A stretch of DNA of 64,000 nt from Pseudomonas sp. PDM18 (GTDB lineage: Bacteria; Pseudomonadota; Gammaproteobacteria; Pseudomonadales; Pseudomonadaceae), in assembly GCF_014852585.1 (NCBI RefSeq), contig NZ_JACVBX010000005.1:310001-374000 (forward strand), read 5' to 3'. Positions 17,729 through 25,851 of this stretch are shown here, piece after piece. A program made the translations under genes and the position numbers. The first letter of the stretch is position 1; each line of letters starts with the position of its first letter. The notes under the pieces are model-generated. The model was not told the DNA's origin and did no database searches. It saw only the letters and a program-made list of their open reading frames with translations.

Positions 17729-17742
17729 TTAACGTGAGTTAA
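17729..17742. promoter_or_regulatory. Candidate BauR operator between bauA and bauR
   Basis: TTAAC-GTGA-GTTAA is a perfect inverted repeat containing a T-N11-A arrangement, the LysR-type core. It lies in the 152-base divergent gap, 96 bases from the bauA start and 44 from the bauR start. A second, weaker dyad (AGTTT...AAACT, 17763-17782) is next to the bauR ATG. The assignment is inference. Confidence 0.5.
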
Positions 17743-17785
17743 AGCTTATTCTTCTTACGTTCAGTTTCGGATTGGTAAAACTAAA

Positions 17786-18706
17786 ATGGCGAAACAACGA
17801 GCGCCTTCCCTGGGCCAGGTCAGCGACTTCGAGATCCGCCTGCTGCGCATCTTCAAAACCATAGTCGAGTGCGGCAGCTTCTCGGCCGCCGAGAGCACGC
17901 TGGGCATCAGCCGCTCGGCGATCAGCCTGCACATGGGCGACCTGGAAAAGCGCCTGGGCATGCGCCTGTGCCAGCGCGGCCGTGCAGGCTTCGCGCTGAC
18001 CGACGAGGGCCGCGAGGTGTACCGCGCGACCCAGTCGCTGCTGGCGGCGCTGGAGGGCTTCCGCGCCGAAGTGAACGAGCTGCACCAGCACCTGCGCGGC
18101 GAGCTGAACATCGGCATCATCAACAACCTGGTGACCCTGCCGCAGATGCGCATCACCCACGCCCTGCGTGCGCTCAAGGCCAGCGGGCCGGGCGTGCGGA
18201 TCAACATCGGCATGACCACGCCCAACGAGATCGAGCTGGGAGTTCTCGACGGACGGTTGCATGTGGGCGTGGTACCGCTCATCAGTCCGCTGTCGGGGCT
18301 GGAGTATTCCGCTCTCTATGAGGAGCGTTCGCTGCTGTTCTGCAGCCAGGAACACCCGCTGTTCGGGCGTGAAGATGCGGGCATCACCGTGCAGGAGATC
18401 CATGCCTGCGACGCGGTGGCGCCGAGCTACCGCATCCCGGCCGAGGCGCAGGAGCGGCATCAGGAGCTCTCCGGCAACGCCGCCGCCTCCGACCGCGAGG
18501 GCATGGCTTTCCTGATTCTCACGGGCAGTTATATCGGCTACCTGCCCGACCACTACGCCGCCGACTGGGTCGCCCAGGGTCGCCTGCGCGCGCTGCGGCC
18601 GGAGCGCTTCCACTACGACATCCCGCTGACCGTGGTGACCCGCAAGGGCCGCCGGCCGAACCTGGTGCTGGAGCGGTTCCTCGAGGCGGTGGCCCAGAGC
18701 CGTTGA
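17786..18706 (+). CDS. bauR: LysR-type regulator BauR of beta-alanine catabolism
   Basis: A 306-residue LysR protein. Its N-terminal helix-turn-helix is in FSAAESTLGISRSAISLHMGDLEKRLG, followed by the linker helix and an effector domain ending IGYLPDHYAADWVAQGRLRAL. It is divergent from bauA, as PA0133 is in P. aeruginosa, where BauR with beta-alanine activates bauABCD. It resembles the regulator of the guanidinopropionate operon at 58865, notably in the IGYLP-HYA--WVAQ-RLRA-RP stretch, so the two are paralogs of one subfamily. Confidence 0.9.
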   Translation: MAKQRAPSLGQVSDFEIRLLRIFKTIVECGSFSAAESTLGISRSAISLHMGDLEKRLGMRLCQRGRAGFALTDEGREVYRATQSLLAALEGFRAEVNELHQHLRGELNIGIINNLVTLPQMRITHALRALKASGPGVRINIGMTTPNEIELGVLDGRLHVGVVPLISPLSGLEYSALYEERSLLFCSQEHPLFGREDAGITVQEIHACDAVAPSYRIPAEAQERHQELSGNAAASDREGMAFLILTGSYIGYLPDHYAADWVAQGRLRALRPERFHYDIPLTVVTRKGRRPNLVLERFLEAVAQSR

Positions 18707-18732
18707 GCCAATCGAGAAGGCCGGCGTAGGGG

Positions 18733-18849
18733 GGATAACGTTCGACGTTATCCGCCGTTACACCGGTGCTACAAGGCACTCCGCGCTCTGCCTGGGCATC
18801 AGCAGCAAGTCACGGCGCAACGGCGTACAACCGCGAACGGTTGTACGCC
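18733..18849. repeat. Repeat-bearing spacer after bauR (18707-19097)
   Basis: The 391-base gap before the flavoprotein gene holds two palindromes: GGATAACGT-TCG-ACGTTATCC (18733-18753) and GGCGTACAACC-GCGAAC-GGTTGTACGCC (18822-18849), the latter followed by CTACG. Both resemble the REP-like family seen elsewhere, with different core letters. A CTAGCCT element at 18978-18984 may belong to a promoter. No gene is apparent. Confidence 0.65.
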
Positions 18850-19097
18850 CTACGATTTGATCCGACGCGCAGAAACCACATCCTGCCTATCCAATTTGTC
18901 GCCCCAGCCACCAAAAATCCTATAGCCCCTGCCCTGCAGCCCGCGGGCCGCGGGGTTTGCGTGGGTGCAGCTTTTCCCTAGCCTGCGACTACAAAAAACA
19001 TAATTTCGCTAATCCCAGCCTCTGAACAGAATGCGGCCAACACCTCATCGCTAGCCGCAACAAGAACAAACGTGATCAGAGTCTGAGGAAGCAAGCC

Positions 19098-20426
19098 ATG
19101 ACCGACCTGAATCCAGGCGCCTTCGGCAAGAAGTCGCTTGATAACCTGGAAATCGACACGCTGGTCGTTGGCGCCGGACAAGCCGGCGTGGCCATGAGCG
19201 AGCACCTGACCCAGCAGGGCGTGCCGCACATCGTGCTGGAAAAGAGCCGCATCGCCGAAGCCTGGCGCACCGGTCGCTGGGACTCGCTGGTCGCCAACGG
19301 CCCGGCCTGGCACGACCGCTTCCCGAACATGGAATTCCCGGTCGGCCCGGACGATTTCCCGCACAAGGAGCAGGTGGCGGATTACTTCGTCGCCTACGCC
19401 AAGCAGTTCAACGCGCCGATCCGCACCGGCGTGGAAGTGAAGAAGGTCACCCGCAACGAAGGCCGCCCCGGCTTCACCGTGGAAACCTCCGAGGGCACTA
19501 TCCAGGCCCTGCGCGTCGTCTCCGCCACCGGCCCGTTCCAGCGCCCGGTGATCCCGGCCATTGCGCCGAAGGACGAAGGCCTGTACCAGATCCACTCGGC
19601 CAAGTACTACAACCCGCAGCAACTGCCCGAAGGCGCCGTGCTGGTGATCGGCGCCGGCTCTTCCGGCGTGCAGATCGCCGACGAGCTGAACCGCGCGGGC
19701 AAGAAGACCTACCTGTCCGTGGGCGCCCATGACCGTCCGCCGCGCGCTTACCGCAACCGCGACTTCGTCTGGTGGCTGGGCGTGCTCGGCCTGTGGGACG
19801 CCGAGGAAGTGCAACCGGGTCGCGAGCACGTGACCATCGCCGTGAGCGGTGCCCGTGGTGGCGAGACCATCGACTTCCGTCGCCTGGCCAACGAGGGCAT
19901 CACCCTTACCGGCCTCACCAAGTCCTTTGCCGACGGCAAGGTGAGCTTCCAGGACGACCTGGTGGCCAACCTGAAAGCCGGCGACGACAACTACCTCGGC
20001 CTGCTCGACGCCGCCGACGCCTATATCGAGCGCAACGGCCTGGACCTGCCGCTGGAGCCGGAGGCCCGCAAGGTCTTCGCCGATGCCGAGTGCATCCGCA
20101 ATCCGATCCAGGAGCTGGACCTCGCCGACGCCGGCATCACCGCGATCATCTGGGCCACCGGCTACGCCGTGGACTTCAACTGGCTGCAGGTCGATGCCTT
20201 CGACGACAAGGGCAAGCCCAAGCACCAGCGCGGCGTGTCCCGCGAGCCGGGCGTGTACTTCGTCGGCCTGCCGTGGCTGTCCCGCCGCGGCTCCACCTTC
20301 ATCTGGGGCGTCTGGCATGACGCCAAGCACGTGGCCGGCCACATCGCCACCCAGCGCCGTTACGTCGAATATCAGGACGCCTCGCAGCGCGAAGGCTCCG
20401 TACCCAAAGCCGCATCCTGGGAGTAA
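19098..20426 (+). CDS. NAD(P)/FAD-dependent oxidoreductase (flavin monooxygenase-like)
   Basis: A 442-residue two-dinucleotide flavoprotein. The FAD GxGxxG is in LVVGAGQAGVAMSEHL, the NAD(P) site in VLVIGAGSSGVQIADEL, and the C-terminal ATG motif in AIIWATGYAVDFNW. The Baeyer-Villiger fingerprint FxGxxxHxxxW is not evident, so an N-oxidising or amine-oxidising role is more likely than ketone oxygenation. It begins a tight run with a Rid protein (3-base gap), a DUF1028 protein and an ArgE-like deacylase, suggesting oxidation of a nitrogen compound whose imine or N-acyl products are handled by the next enzymes. Substrate unknown. Confidence 0.8.
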   Translation: MTDLNPGAFGKKSLDNLEIDTLVVGAGQAGVAMSEHLTQQGVPHIVLEKSRIAEAWRTGRWDSLVANGPAWHDRFPNMEFPVGPDDFPHKEQVADYFVAYAKQFNAPIRTGVEVKKVTRNEGRPGFTVETSEGTIQALRVVSATGPFQRPVIPAIAPKDEGLYQIHSAKYYNPQQLPEGAVLVIGAGSSGVQIADELNRAGKKTYLSVGAHDRPPRAYRNRDFVWWLGVLGLWDAEEVQPGREHVTIAVSGARGGETIDFRRLANEGITLTGLTKSFADGKVSFQDDLVANLKAGDDNYLGLLDAADAYIERNGLDLPLEPEARKVFADAECIRNPIQELDLADAGITAIIWATGYAVDFNWLQVDAFDDKGKPKHQRGVSREPGVYFVGLPWLSRRGSTFIWGVWHDAKHVAGHIATQRRYVEYQDASQREGSVPKAASWE

Positions 20427-20429
20427 GAG

Positions 20430-20840
20430 ATGCCTACCCATACTCGCATTCGCATGTTCAACACCAAGGACACCTACCCGAACCAGACCCTGGACAACGA
20501 CCTCTGCCAGGCCGTGCGTGCCGGCAACACCGTGTACGTGCGCGGCCAGGTCGGTACCGACTTCGAGGGCAACCTGGTAGGGCTGGGTGACCCGCGTGCT
20601 CAGGCCGAGCAGGCGATGAAGAACGTCAAGCAACTGCTGGAAGAAGCCGGCAGCGACCTGTCGCACATCGTCAAGACCACCACCTACCTGATCGACCCGC
20701 GCTACCGCGAGCCGGTGTACCAGGAAGTCGGCAAGTGGCTGAAGGGCGTGTTCCCGATCTCCACCGGCCTGGTGGTCTCGGCCCTCGGCCAGCCGCAGTG
20801 GCTGATGGAAATCGACGTCATCGCGGTCATTCCGGACTGA
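20430..20840 (+). CDS. Rid (YjgF/YER057c/UK114) family protein
   Basis: A 136-residue Rid-fold protein, with VYVRGQVGTDFEGNLVGLGD and TTYLIDPRYREPVYQEVGKW. Archetypal RidA proteins have an arginine in the FPARS segment that activates water for imine hydrolysis; the matching segment here is FPISTG, so that position is Ser111. This is therefore not a canonical RidA deaminase but one of the other Rid subgroups often found in catabolic clusters. It starts three bases after the flavoprotein stop. Confidence 0.82.
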   Translation: MPTHTRIRMFNTKDTYPNQTLDNDLCQAVRAGNTVYVRGQVGTDFEGNLVGLGDPRAQAEQAMKNVKQLLEEAGSDLSHIVKTTTYLIDPRYREPVYQEVGKWLKGVFPISTGLVVSALGQPQWLMEIDVIAVIPD

Positions 20841-20939
20841 TCGATGAACTGAAAGACGGTGCGGCGACGCGGGACTTCCTGCCTCGCCGCTTCGTCGTTT
20901 GTGCAGGTTTGCGCGACTAGAACAAGCAAAGGAGCCACC

Positions 20940-21614
20940 ATGACCTTTTCCATCGTCGGCCGCTGCGCCGAAACCGGACAACTGGGTATCGCCATCAGCT
21001 CCTCGAGCATCGCCGTGGGCGCCCGCTGCCCCTGGGTACGCGCTGGCGTCGGCGCCGTCTCGACACAGAACATCACCCTGCCCGCCCTCGGCCCGCAGAT
21101 CCTCGACCAGCTCGAAGCCGGCCTTGAGCCGGGTGCGGCGCTGGACAAGGCGCTCTCCAGCAACGGCTACAGCCAGTACCGCCAGGTGACGGTGATCGAC
21201 CAGCACGGCAAGGTCGCGCTGTTCACCGGCAGCGAAGCGCTGGGCGTGTACAACGCCGTGGCCGGGGAAAACTGCGTGGCAGCGGGCAACCTGCTGTCGT
21301 CCCCGGCCGTGATCGAAGCCATGACCCAGGCCTTCGAAGGCGCCAACGGCTGCCTGGCCGAGCGCCTGCTGGCCGCGATGCAGGCAGCGATGGCCGCCGG
21401 TGGCGAAGCCGGTCCGGTGCATTCGGCCGCGCTGAAGGTGGTCGGCGACCTCGTCTGGCCGATCGTCGACCTGCGTGTGGATTGGGCGGACGAAGCGCCC
21501 ATCGATGAGCTGGAGCAACTCTGGGTGGCCTACAAGCCGCAGCTGGAAGACTACCTCGTGCGCGCCCTCGACCCGACCAAGGCACCCAGCTACGGTGTGC
21601 CGGGCGACGAGTAA
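20940..21614 (+). CDS. DUF1028 family (Ntn-hydrolase-like) protein
   Basis: A 224-residue DUF1028 protein starting MTFSIVGRCAETGQLGIAISS, with AVGARCPWVRAGVGAVSTQ, typical of the family. DUF1028 proteins have an Ntn-hydrolase-like fold and are suspected amidohydrolases, but no reaction is firmly established to my knowledge. AAAGGAG seven bases before the ATG fixes the start; the in-frame region before it lacks a good site. It follows the Rid gene by 99 bases and precedes an ArgE-like deacylase, with a palindromic repeat between them. Confidence 0.82.
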   Translation: MTFSIVGRCAETGQLGIAISSSSIAVGARCPWVRAGVGAVSTQNITLPALGPQILDQLEAGLEPGAALDKALSSNGYSQYRQVTVIDQHGKVALFTGSEALGVYNAVAGENCVAAGNLLSSPAVIEAMTQAFEGANGCLAERLLAAMQAAMAAGGEAGPVHSAALKVVGDLVWPIVDLRVDWADEAPIDELEQLWVAYKPQLEDYLVRALDPTKAPSYGVPGDE

Positions 21615-21624
21615 GTGACTCTCC

Positions 21625-21688
21625 TGTAGGAGCGGGCCATGCCCGCGAAGCGCTCTTTCGCCGATCGCGGGCATGGCCCGCTCCTACA
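21625..21688. repeat. REP pair TGTAGGAGCGGGCCATGCCCGCGA, inverted
   Basis: Two perfect 24-base inverted arms (21625-21648, 21665-21688) enclose 16 bases. Each arm itself contains a GCGGGC/GCCCGC dyad. It is a Pseudomonas REP-type element placed inside the operon, between the DUF1028 and deacylase genes, and is likely to affect transcript stability. Confidence 0.85.
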
Positions 21689-21712
21689 AAAGCTTTCATG
21701 CAGGACCCGACC

Positions 21713-22864
21713 ATGCCTTCCAGCCGTGAAATCCTCGCCGACCTGATCGCCTTCGACACCGTCAGCCGCAACTCCAACCTGGCGCTGATCCACTACATCC
21801 GCGACTACCTCGCAGGCTTCGGCATCGCCTGCGAGCTGTTCCACGATGCCGAAGGCGGCAAGGCCAACCTCTACGCCACGCTGGGTCCGCAGGATCGCGG
21901 CGGCGTGTGCCTGTCCGGCCACACCGATGTGGTGCCCACCGATGGCCAGCCGTGGACGGTCCCGCCGTTCGAGCTGACCGAACGCGATGGCCGCCTCTAC
22001 GGGCGCGGTACCGCGGACATGAAGGGCTACATCGCCTGCGTGCTGGCGGCGGTGCCCGCGTTCCTCGCCCAACCGCTGCGCCTGCCGGTGCACCTGGCCT
22101 TCTCCTACGACGAGGAAGTCGGCTGCCTCGGCGTGCGCTCGCTGCTCGCCGCGCTGGAGCATCGCGAACACAAGCCGATGCTGTGCATCATCGGCGAACC
22201 CACCGAACTCAAGCCGGTGCTCGGCCACAAGGGCAAGCTCGCCATGCGCTGCCAGGTGCATGGCGCGCCGTGCCACTCGGCCTATGCACCGCAGGGTGTG
22301 AACGCCATCGAGTACGCGGCGAAACTGATCGGCCGCCTCGGCGAGATCGGTACCCGCCTGGCTGCACCCGAGCGCCATGACCCGCGCTTCGATCCACCTT
22401 ACTCCACCGTGCAGACCGGCGTGATCAGCGGCGGCCGCGCGCTGAACATCGTGCCTGCCGAATGCCAGTTCGATTTCGAGGTGCGCGCGCTGCCCAGCGA
22501 CGATCCGCAACAGGTCGCCGACGACCTGCGCGCCTTCGCCGAAGCCGAGCTGCTGCCGAAGATGCGTGCGGTGAAGGCCGAGACGGACATCCGCTTCAGC
22601 GAAATTTCCGCCTACCCGGCGCTGGTCACCGACCAGCAGGCCCAGGCTGCCGAGCTGATTGCGCAGCTGACTGGCTCACGCGATTTCACCACTGTCGCCT
22701 ATGGCACCGAGGGCGGGCTGTTCCACCAGGCCGGCATCCCCACCGTGGTCTGCGGGCCGGGCAGCATGGATCAGGGCCACAAGCCGGACGAGTTCGTCAG
22801 CCTGGAGCAGTTGGCGAAGTGCGATGAAATGATGGGGCGGCTGACGGAGTGGTTGCGCGGCTGA
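21713..22864 (+). CDS. ArgE/DapE family M20 deacylase (acetylornithine deacetylase-like)
   Basis: A 383-residue M20 peptidase-family enzyme. The metal and catalytic residues are in SGHTDVVP, GRGTADMKGY, FSYDEEVGCLG, CIIGEPTEL and GTEGGLFHQAG. The length equals E. coli ArgE, and annotation pipelines would call it acetylornithine deacetylase. Most Pseudomonas make ornithine through ArgJ, so a catabolic N-acyl amino acid deacylase is at least as likely. The ATG of MPSSREIL is chosen; MQDPT, five codons upstream, is possible. It is the last gene of the flavoprotein-Rid-DUF1028 run. Confidence 0.82.
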   Translation: MPSSREILADLIAFDTVSRNSNLALIHYIRDYLAGFGIACELFHDAEGGKANLYATLGPQDRGGVCLSGHTDVVPTDGQPWTVPPFELTERDGRLYGRGTADMKGYIACVLAAVPAFLAQPLRLPVHLAFSYDEEVGCLGVRSLLAALEHREHKPMLCIIGEPTELKPVLGHKGKLAMRCQVHGAPCHSAYAPQGVNAIEYAAKLIGRLGEIGTRLAAPERHDPRFDPPYSTVQTGVISGGRALNIVPAECQFDFEVRALPSDDPQQVADDLRAFAEAELLPKMRAVKAETDIRFSEISAYPALVTDQQAQAAELIAQLTGSRDFTTVAYGTEGGLFHQAGIPTVVCGPGSMDQGHKPDEFVSLEQLAKCDEMMGRLTEWLRG

Positions 22865-22963
22865 TTCACAGCGCGGCTTACCCCGCTGCGCAGGAGCGGA
22901 CGTTGTCCGCGATGCATCCGGCTCGCTCGGAGCGGCCGGAAATCGATCGCGGATGAATCCGCT

Positions 22964-23127
22964 CGTAGGGCGCATAACCCGGAACGGGTTATCCGCCGAA
23001 TCCCTCGCGGCGGATAACGCTGGCGCGTTATCCGCCCTACGATCCCGGGATGAGGGCATGTGCTTTCAGATCAGGCTCGCCTACGAAGAGCGCATGCACC
23101 CTGTAGGAGCGAGCTTGCTCGCGAACC
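22964..23127. repeat. Two REP-type elements in the argE-like/HAD gap
   Basis: From 22964 to 23041 lies a full copy of the GTAGGGCGCATAACCC...GGGTTATCCGCC...GCGTTATCCGCCCTAC module. From 23101 to 23127 lies a single CTGTAGGAGCGAGCTTGCTCGCGAA unit. The 281-base convergent gap contains nothing else recognisable. Confidence 0.85.
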
Positions 23128-23145
23128 ACCCCCGGTCGAGGAACC

Positions 23146-23790
23146 TCAGGCAAACGCCGCCCGCAGCTCATCCAGGCTCGCGAAGTAATGCGCCGGGCTT
23201 TCCGCCATCAGCTCCTCGCGGCTGCCGAAGCCATAGCCGACGCCCGCAGCGGACAGGCCATTGCGGTGCGCGCCGATGAGGTCGTGCTTGCGGTCGCCGA
23301 TCATCAGCGTCTGTTTCAGGTCCAGTTGCTCGATGCCCAGCAGGTGCTCGATCAGCTCGACCTTGTTGGTGCGGGTGCCGTCCAGCTCGCTGCCGTAGAT
23401 CACCTTGAAGTGCCTGGCGAAGTCGAAGTGGCGGGCAATTTCCGCGGCGAACACCGTCGGTTTGCTGGTGCAGATGAACAGCGTGCGGCCCTGGCCGCCG
23501 AGCATGTGCAGCAGCTCGGCGACGCCGTCGAACACCTTGTTCTCGTACAGCCCGGTGTCCTTGAAGCGCACGCGGTAGTGGTTCACCGCTTCCCAGGCGC
23601 GCGCCTCGTCGAAGTCGTAGGTGCTCATGAAGCACTGCAGCAGCGGCGGGCCGATGAAGTGTTCGAGCTGGCGCAGGTCGGGCTCGTCGATGCCCAGTTG
23701 GGCGAGGGCGTACTGGATCGAGCGGGTGATGCCCTCGCGCGGGTCGGTGAGGGTGCCGTCGAGGTCGAAAAGGATGTTCTGGTAATGCAT
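23146..23790 (-). CDS. HAD-superfamily phosphatase (phosphoglycolate phosphatase-like)
   Basis: A 214-residue HAD hydrolase of the Gph/PGMB type. Motif I is in ILFDLDGTLTDPREGI, motif II in LFICTSKPTVFAAEI and motif IV in LMIGDRKHDLIGAHRNG, with an alpha-helical cap between I and II (FIGPPLLQCF). The aspartates needed for phosphoaspartate chemistry are present. Its substrate is unclear; phosphoglycolate or 5'-nucleotides are the usual choices. The start MHYQNILFDLDG is chosen because the upstream extension is GC-rich noise. The gene lies after the lipoprotein gene in the same direction, as near PA0065. Confidence 0.85.
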   Translation of the reverse strand: MHYQNILFDLDGTLTDPREGITRSIQYALAQLGIDEPDLRQLEHFIGPPLLQCFMSTYDFDEARAWEAVNHYRVRFKDTGLYENKVFDGVAELLHMLGGQGRTLFICTSKPTVFAAEIARHFDFARHFKVIYGSELDGTRTNKVELIEHLLGIEQLDLKQTLMIGDRKHDLIGAHRNGLSAAGVGYGFGSREELMAESPAHYFASLDELRAAFA

Positions 23791-23875
23791 GGGATCAGCG
23801 TCCGGCCGCGAAAGTCGGGCGGGAAGGATACTGCGCAGGGCCGCCCGCGCGAAGCGCGGATCGCCGAACGACACC

Positions 23876-25015
23876 TCAGGGCGCCGCGCCCTGCCCCTGT
23901 TTGAGCACGCGGAAACCGCCGCTGACGCCCACCGGCTCGGCCTCGCCGGCACCGTAGGTCCGGGCGGTGGAGTCGTCTTCAGGTACATCCTGCGGCTGCG
24001 CCAGCCGACCGGTCAGGCTCTGCTGCACGCGGGCACCGAGATGATCGACACCGGACATCACCCCGCCGTCCGGATCGCGCATCAGCGCCAGCCACTGTTC
24101 GTCGAAGGCGGCGTTGATTTCCTTGCGCAACTGAGTCTCCACTTCGGGCCGTTCGTGGTCGTTGCCGGCCATGCTGAACAGGGTGAAGGCCACCGAGATG
24201 ACCGAGCCGGCAACCTTGCCCGCCGCGCTCGCCACCACCCCGGCGATGCTGCGATTGCGCAGCTCATTCACCAGCTTGGCGCTGGTGCGCTGGGCCACTG
24301 GCGAGACGCCGCTGACCTTTGTGCCGGCGCCCGCCTTGCCCGCCGCCGTGCGGATGTCCTGCATCAGCGCAGCGAAGGCCGGCAGCTTGCCGATGTCCTT
24401 GGCGTACACCACGTCGTACAGCGAAGCATCGCGGCTGGAGGGCGTGCCGAGGGAGATCGCCGGGATGCCCATCAGGTGCTCGTCGAAAGCCTTCTGCGGG
24501 ATGCCGCGACGCTGGGGGATTTCCTTCACCGCCACGCTCAGCAGCTCGATGTAATGCCGGGTGGCCTTTTCCATCACCGCGTCAGGGTCGACCTGTTTCG
24601 CGACCGGTATCAGCACCTGCTTGCGGTACTGCTCCTGCAGGTAGACGGCCAGTTTGTCGACGGTGGGATCGAGGTCGCCGTGGGAGCCCATCTTGTACCA
24701 GGCGACCTTCATGCTCAGCCATTCCTGGGTCCAGTAGCTGGAGAACCAGGGGAGGAATTTCTCGTCGGTGCGCTGGTAGACCAGGTCCATCCACTGCTGC
24801 ATGGCCTGTTCGGCATAGGCGCGGGCCTGGGACGTGGCGGCCAGCGAAGCGGCGCCGATATCGGCGTCGACCTGGTGCCAGGTGGCTTCGGTGAGTGGCG
24901 CGGCAGGCTGGGCAGGATGATGGGCGCAAGCGCTCAGCGCCATCAGGAGCAGGGCAATGACACCGCCGCGCCACCAGGACGAAACGGTGGCGCTGGGAGA
25001 GCACAGACTGTTCAT
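23876..25015 (-). CDS. Putative lipoprotein of unknown function
   Basis: A 379-residue protein with a lipoprotein signal: a hydrophobic GGVIALLLMALSAC with the lipobox cysteine in LSAC followed by AHHP. The rest is soluble and largely helical, with a small hydrophobic glycine/alanine-rich patch (SIAGVVASAAGKVAGSVISVAF) near residues 260-285. The first residue after the cysteine is alanine, so outer-membrane sorting would be expected. I do not recognise the family. It precedes the HAD gene by 85 bases and may be cotranscribed with it. Confidence 0.75.
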   Translation of the reverse strand: MNSLCSPSATVSSWWRGGVIALLLMALSACAHHPAQPAAPLTEATWHQVDADIGAASLAATSQARAYAEQAMQQWMDLVYQRTDEKFLPWFSSYWTQEWLSMKVAWYKMGSHGDLDPTVDKLAVYLQEQYRKQVLIPVAKQVDPDAVMEKATRHYIELLSVAVKEIPQRRGIPQKAFDEHLMGIPAISLGTPSSRDASLYDVVYAKDIGKLPAFAALMQDIRTAAGKAGAGTKVSGVSPVAQRTSAKLVNELRNRSIAGVVASAAGKVAGSVISVAFTLFSMAGNDHERPEVETQLRKEINAAFDEQWLALMRDPDGGVMSGVDHLGARVQQSLTGRLAQPQDVPEDDSTARTYGAGEAEPVGVSGGFRVLKQGQGAAP

Positions 25016-25156
25016 GGCCGCTCGCCGGCTCGGCGGCGCCACGATGGCTGGCCGCCTGCTGCTGAACCCGGCCGGGCACGCGCTGGCGTCCGGTCACCTC
25101 CGGTCAGTATAGGGCGCCAGACCCTGCATGGCCGGCCGTCTGGCGGGACGACCTGG

Positions 25157-25193
25157 TTGTAGGGCGCATAACGCCTCGGGCGTTATCCGCCAT
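25157..25193. repeat. Half copy of the GCATAACGCC repeat
   Basis: GTAGGGCGCATAACGCC-TCG-GGCGTTATCCGCC is a single palindromic half of the module seen at 5851 and 22964. It occupies most of the useful space in the 217-base gap between the carbonic-anhydrase-like gene and the lipoprotein gene. Confidence 0.75.
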
Positions 25194-25232
25194 TGGAGCA
25201 TCGGCGAACCGCCCACGACAGGGCGGGCGCGG

Positions 25233-25775
25233 TCAGCCCGCATAGCCCTCGGCAATATGCTGGTCCTTCAACTTCACGTAGTTCCCGGCGGTATAGCTGA
25301 AGAACGCCCGCTCCTTGTCGGTCAACGGCCGGGCCTTCTTCACCGGGCTGCCGACATAGAGGAAGCCGCTCTCCAGTGTCTTGCCCGGCGGCACCAGGCT
25401 GCCGGCGCCGAGGATCACCTCGTCCTCGATCACCGCGCCGTCCATGACGATCGAGCCCATGCCCACCAGGATGCGGCTGCCGATGGTGCAGCCATGCAGC
25501 AGCACCTTGTGGCCGATGGTCACTTCGTCGCCGATGGTCAGCGGGAAGCCGTCCGGATTGAAGGGGCCGGCGTGGGTAATGTGCAGCACGCTGCCGTCCT
25601 GCACGCTGGTGCGCGCGCCGATGCGGATGCGGTGCATGTCGCCGCGAATGGTGACCAGCGGCCAGACCGAGCTGTCCGCGCCGATCTCCACGTCGCCGAT
25701 GACCACGGCGCTGGCGTCGACGAAGACGCGCTCGCCGAGGGATGGCGTTTTGCCCTGATAGGTTCGAATCGTCAC
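25233..25775 (-). CDS. Gamma-carbonic-anhydrase-like hexapeptide-repeat protein
   Basis: A 180-residue left-handed beta-helix protein. The hexapeptide pattern is clear (VFVDASAVVIGDVEIGADSS and so on). The zinc-binding set typical of CamH/YrdA-like proteins is suggested by RGDMHRIRIG, HITHAG and GHKVLLHGC. The real activity of this group is uncertain; carbonic anhydrase activity is often weak or absent. GTG is chosen as start because GAGGA lies eight bases upstream and it gives the family length. The gene is divergent from prlC, as PA0066 is from PA0067. Confidence 0.85.
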   Translation of the reverse strand: MTIRTYQGKTPSLGERVFVDASAVVIGDVEIGADSSVWPLVTIRGDMHRIRIGARTSVQDGSVLHITHAGPFNPDGFPLTIGDEVTIGHKVLLHGCTIGSRILVGMGSIVMDGAVIEDEVILGAGSLVPPGKTLESGFLYVGSPVKKARPLTDKERAFFSYTAGNYVKLKDQHIAEGYAG

Positions 25776-25851
25776 GATAGTCGTCCTCAAGCTGCGGTTG
25801 ACGCCGATTGTATTTAAGATGGCCGGGTGTTTCTTCAGCCAAGGTGCCACC

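Noticed and set aside
14251-17732. Long plus-strand open frames opposite bauC and bauA
   Set aside because: They are mirror frames of strongly recognised minus-strand enzymes, rich in His/Val/Ala/Gln in the usual shadow pattern, without domains.
18978-21674. Long open frame of 898 codons on the minus strand
   Set aside because: It runs antisense to the flavoprotein, Rid and DUF1028 genes, has no family resemblance, and reflects the high third-position GC of the plus-strand genes.
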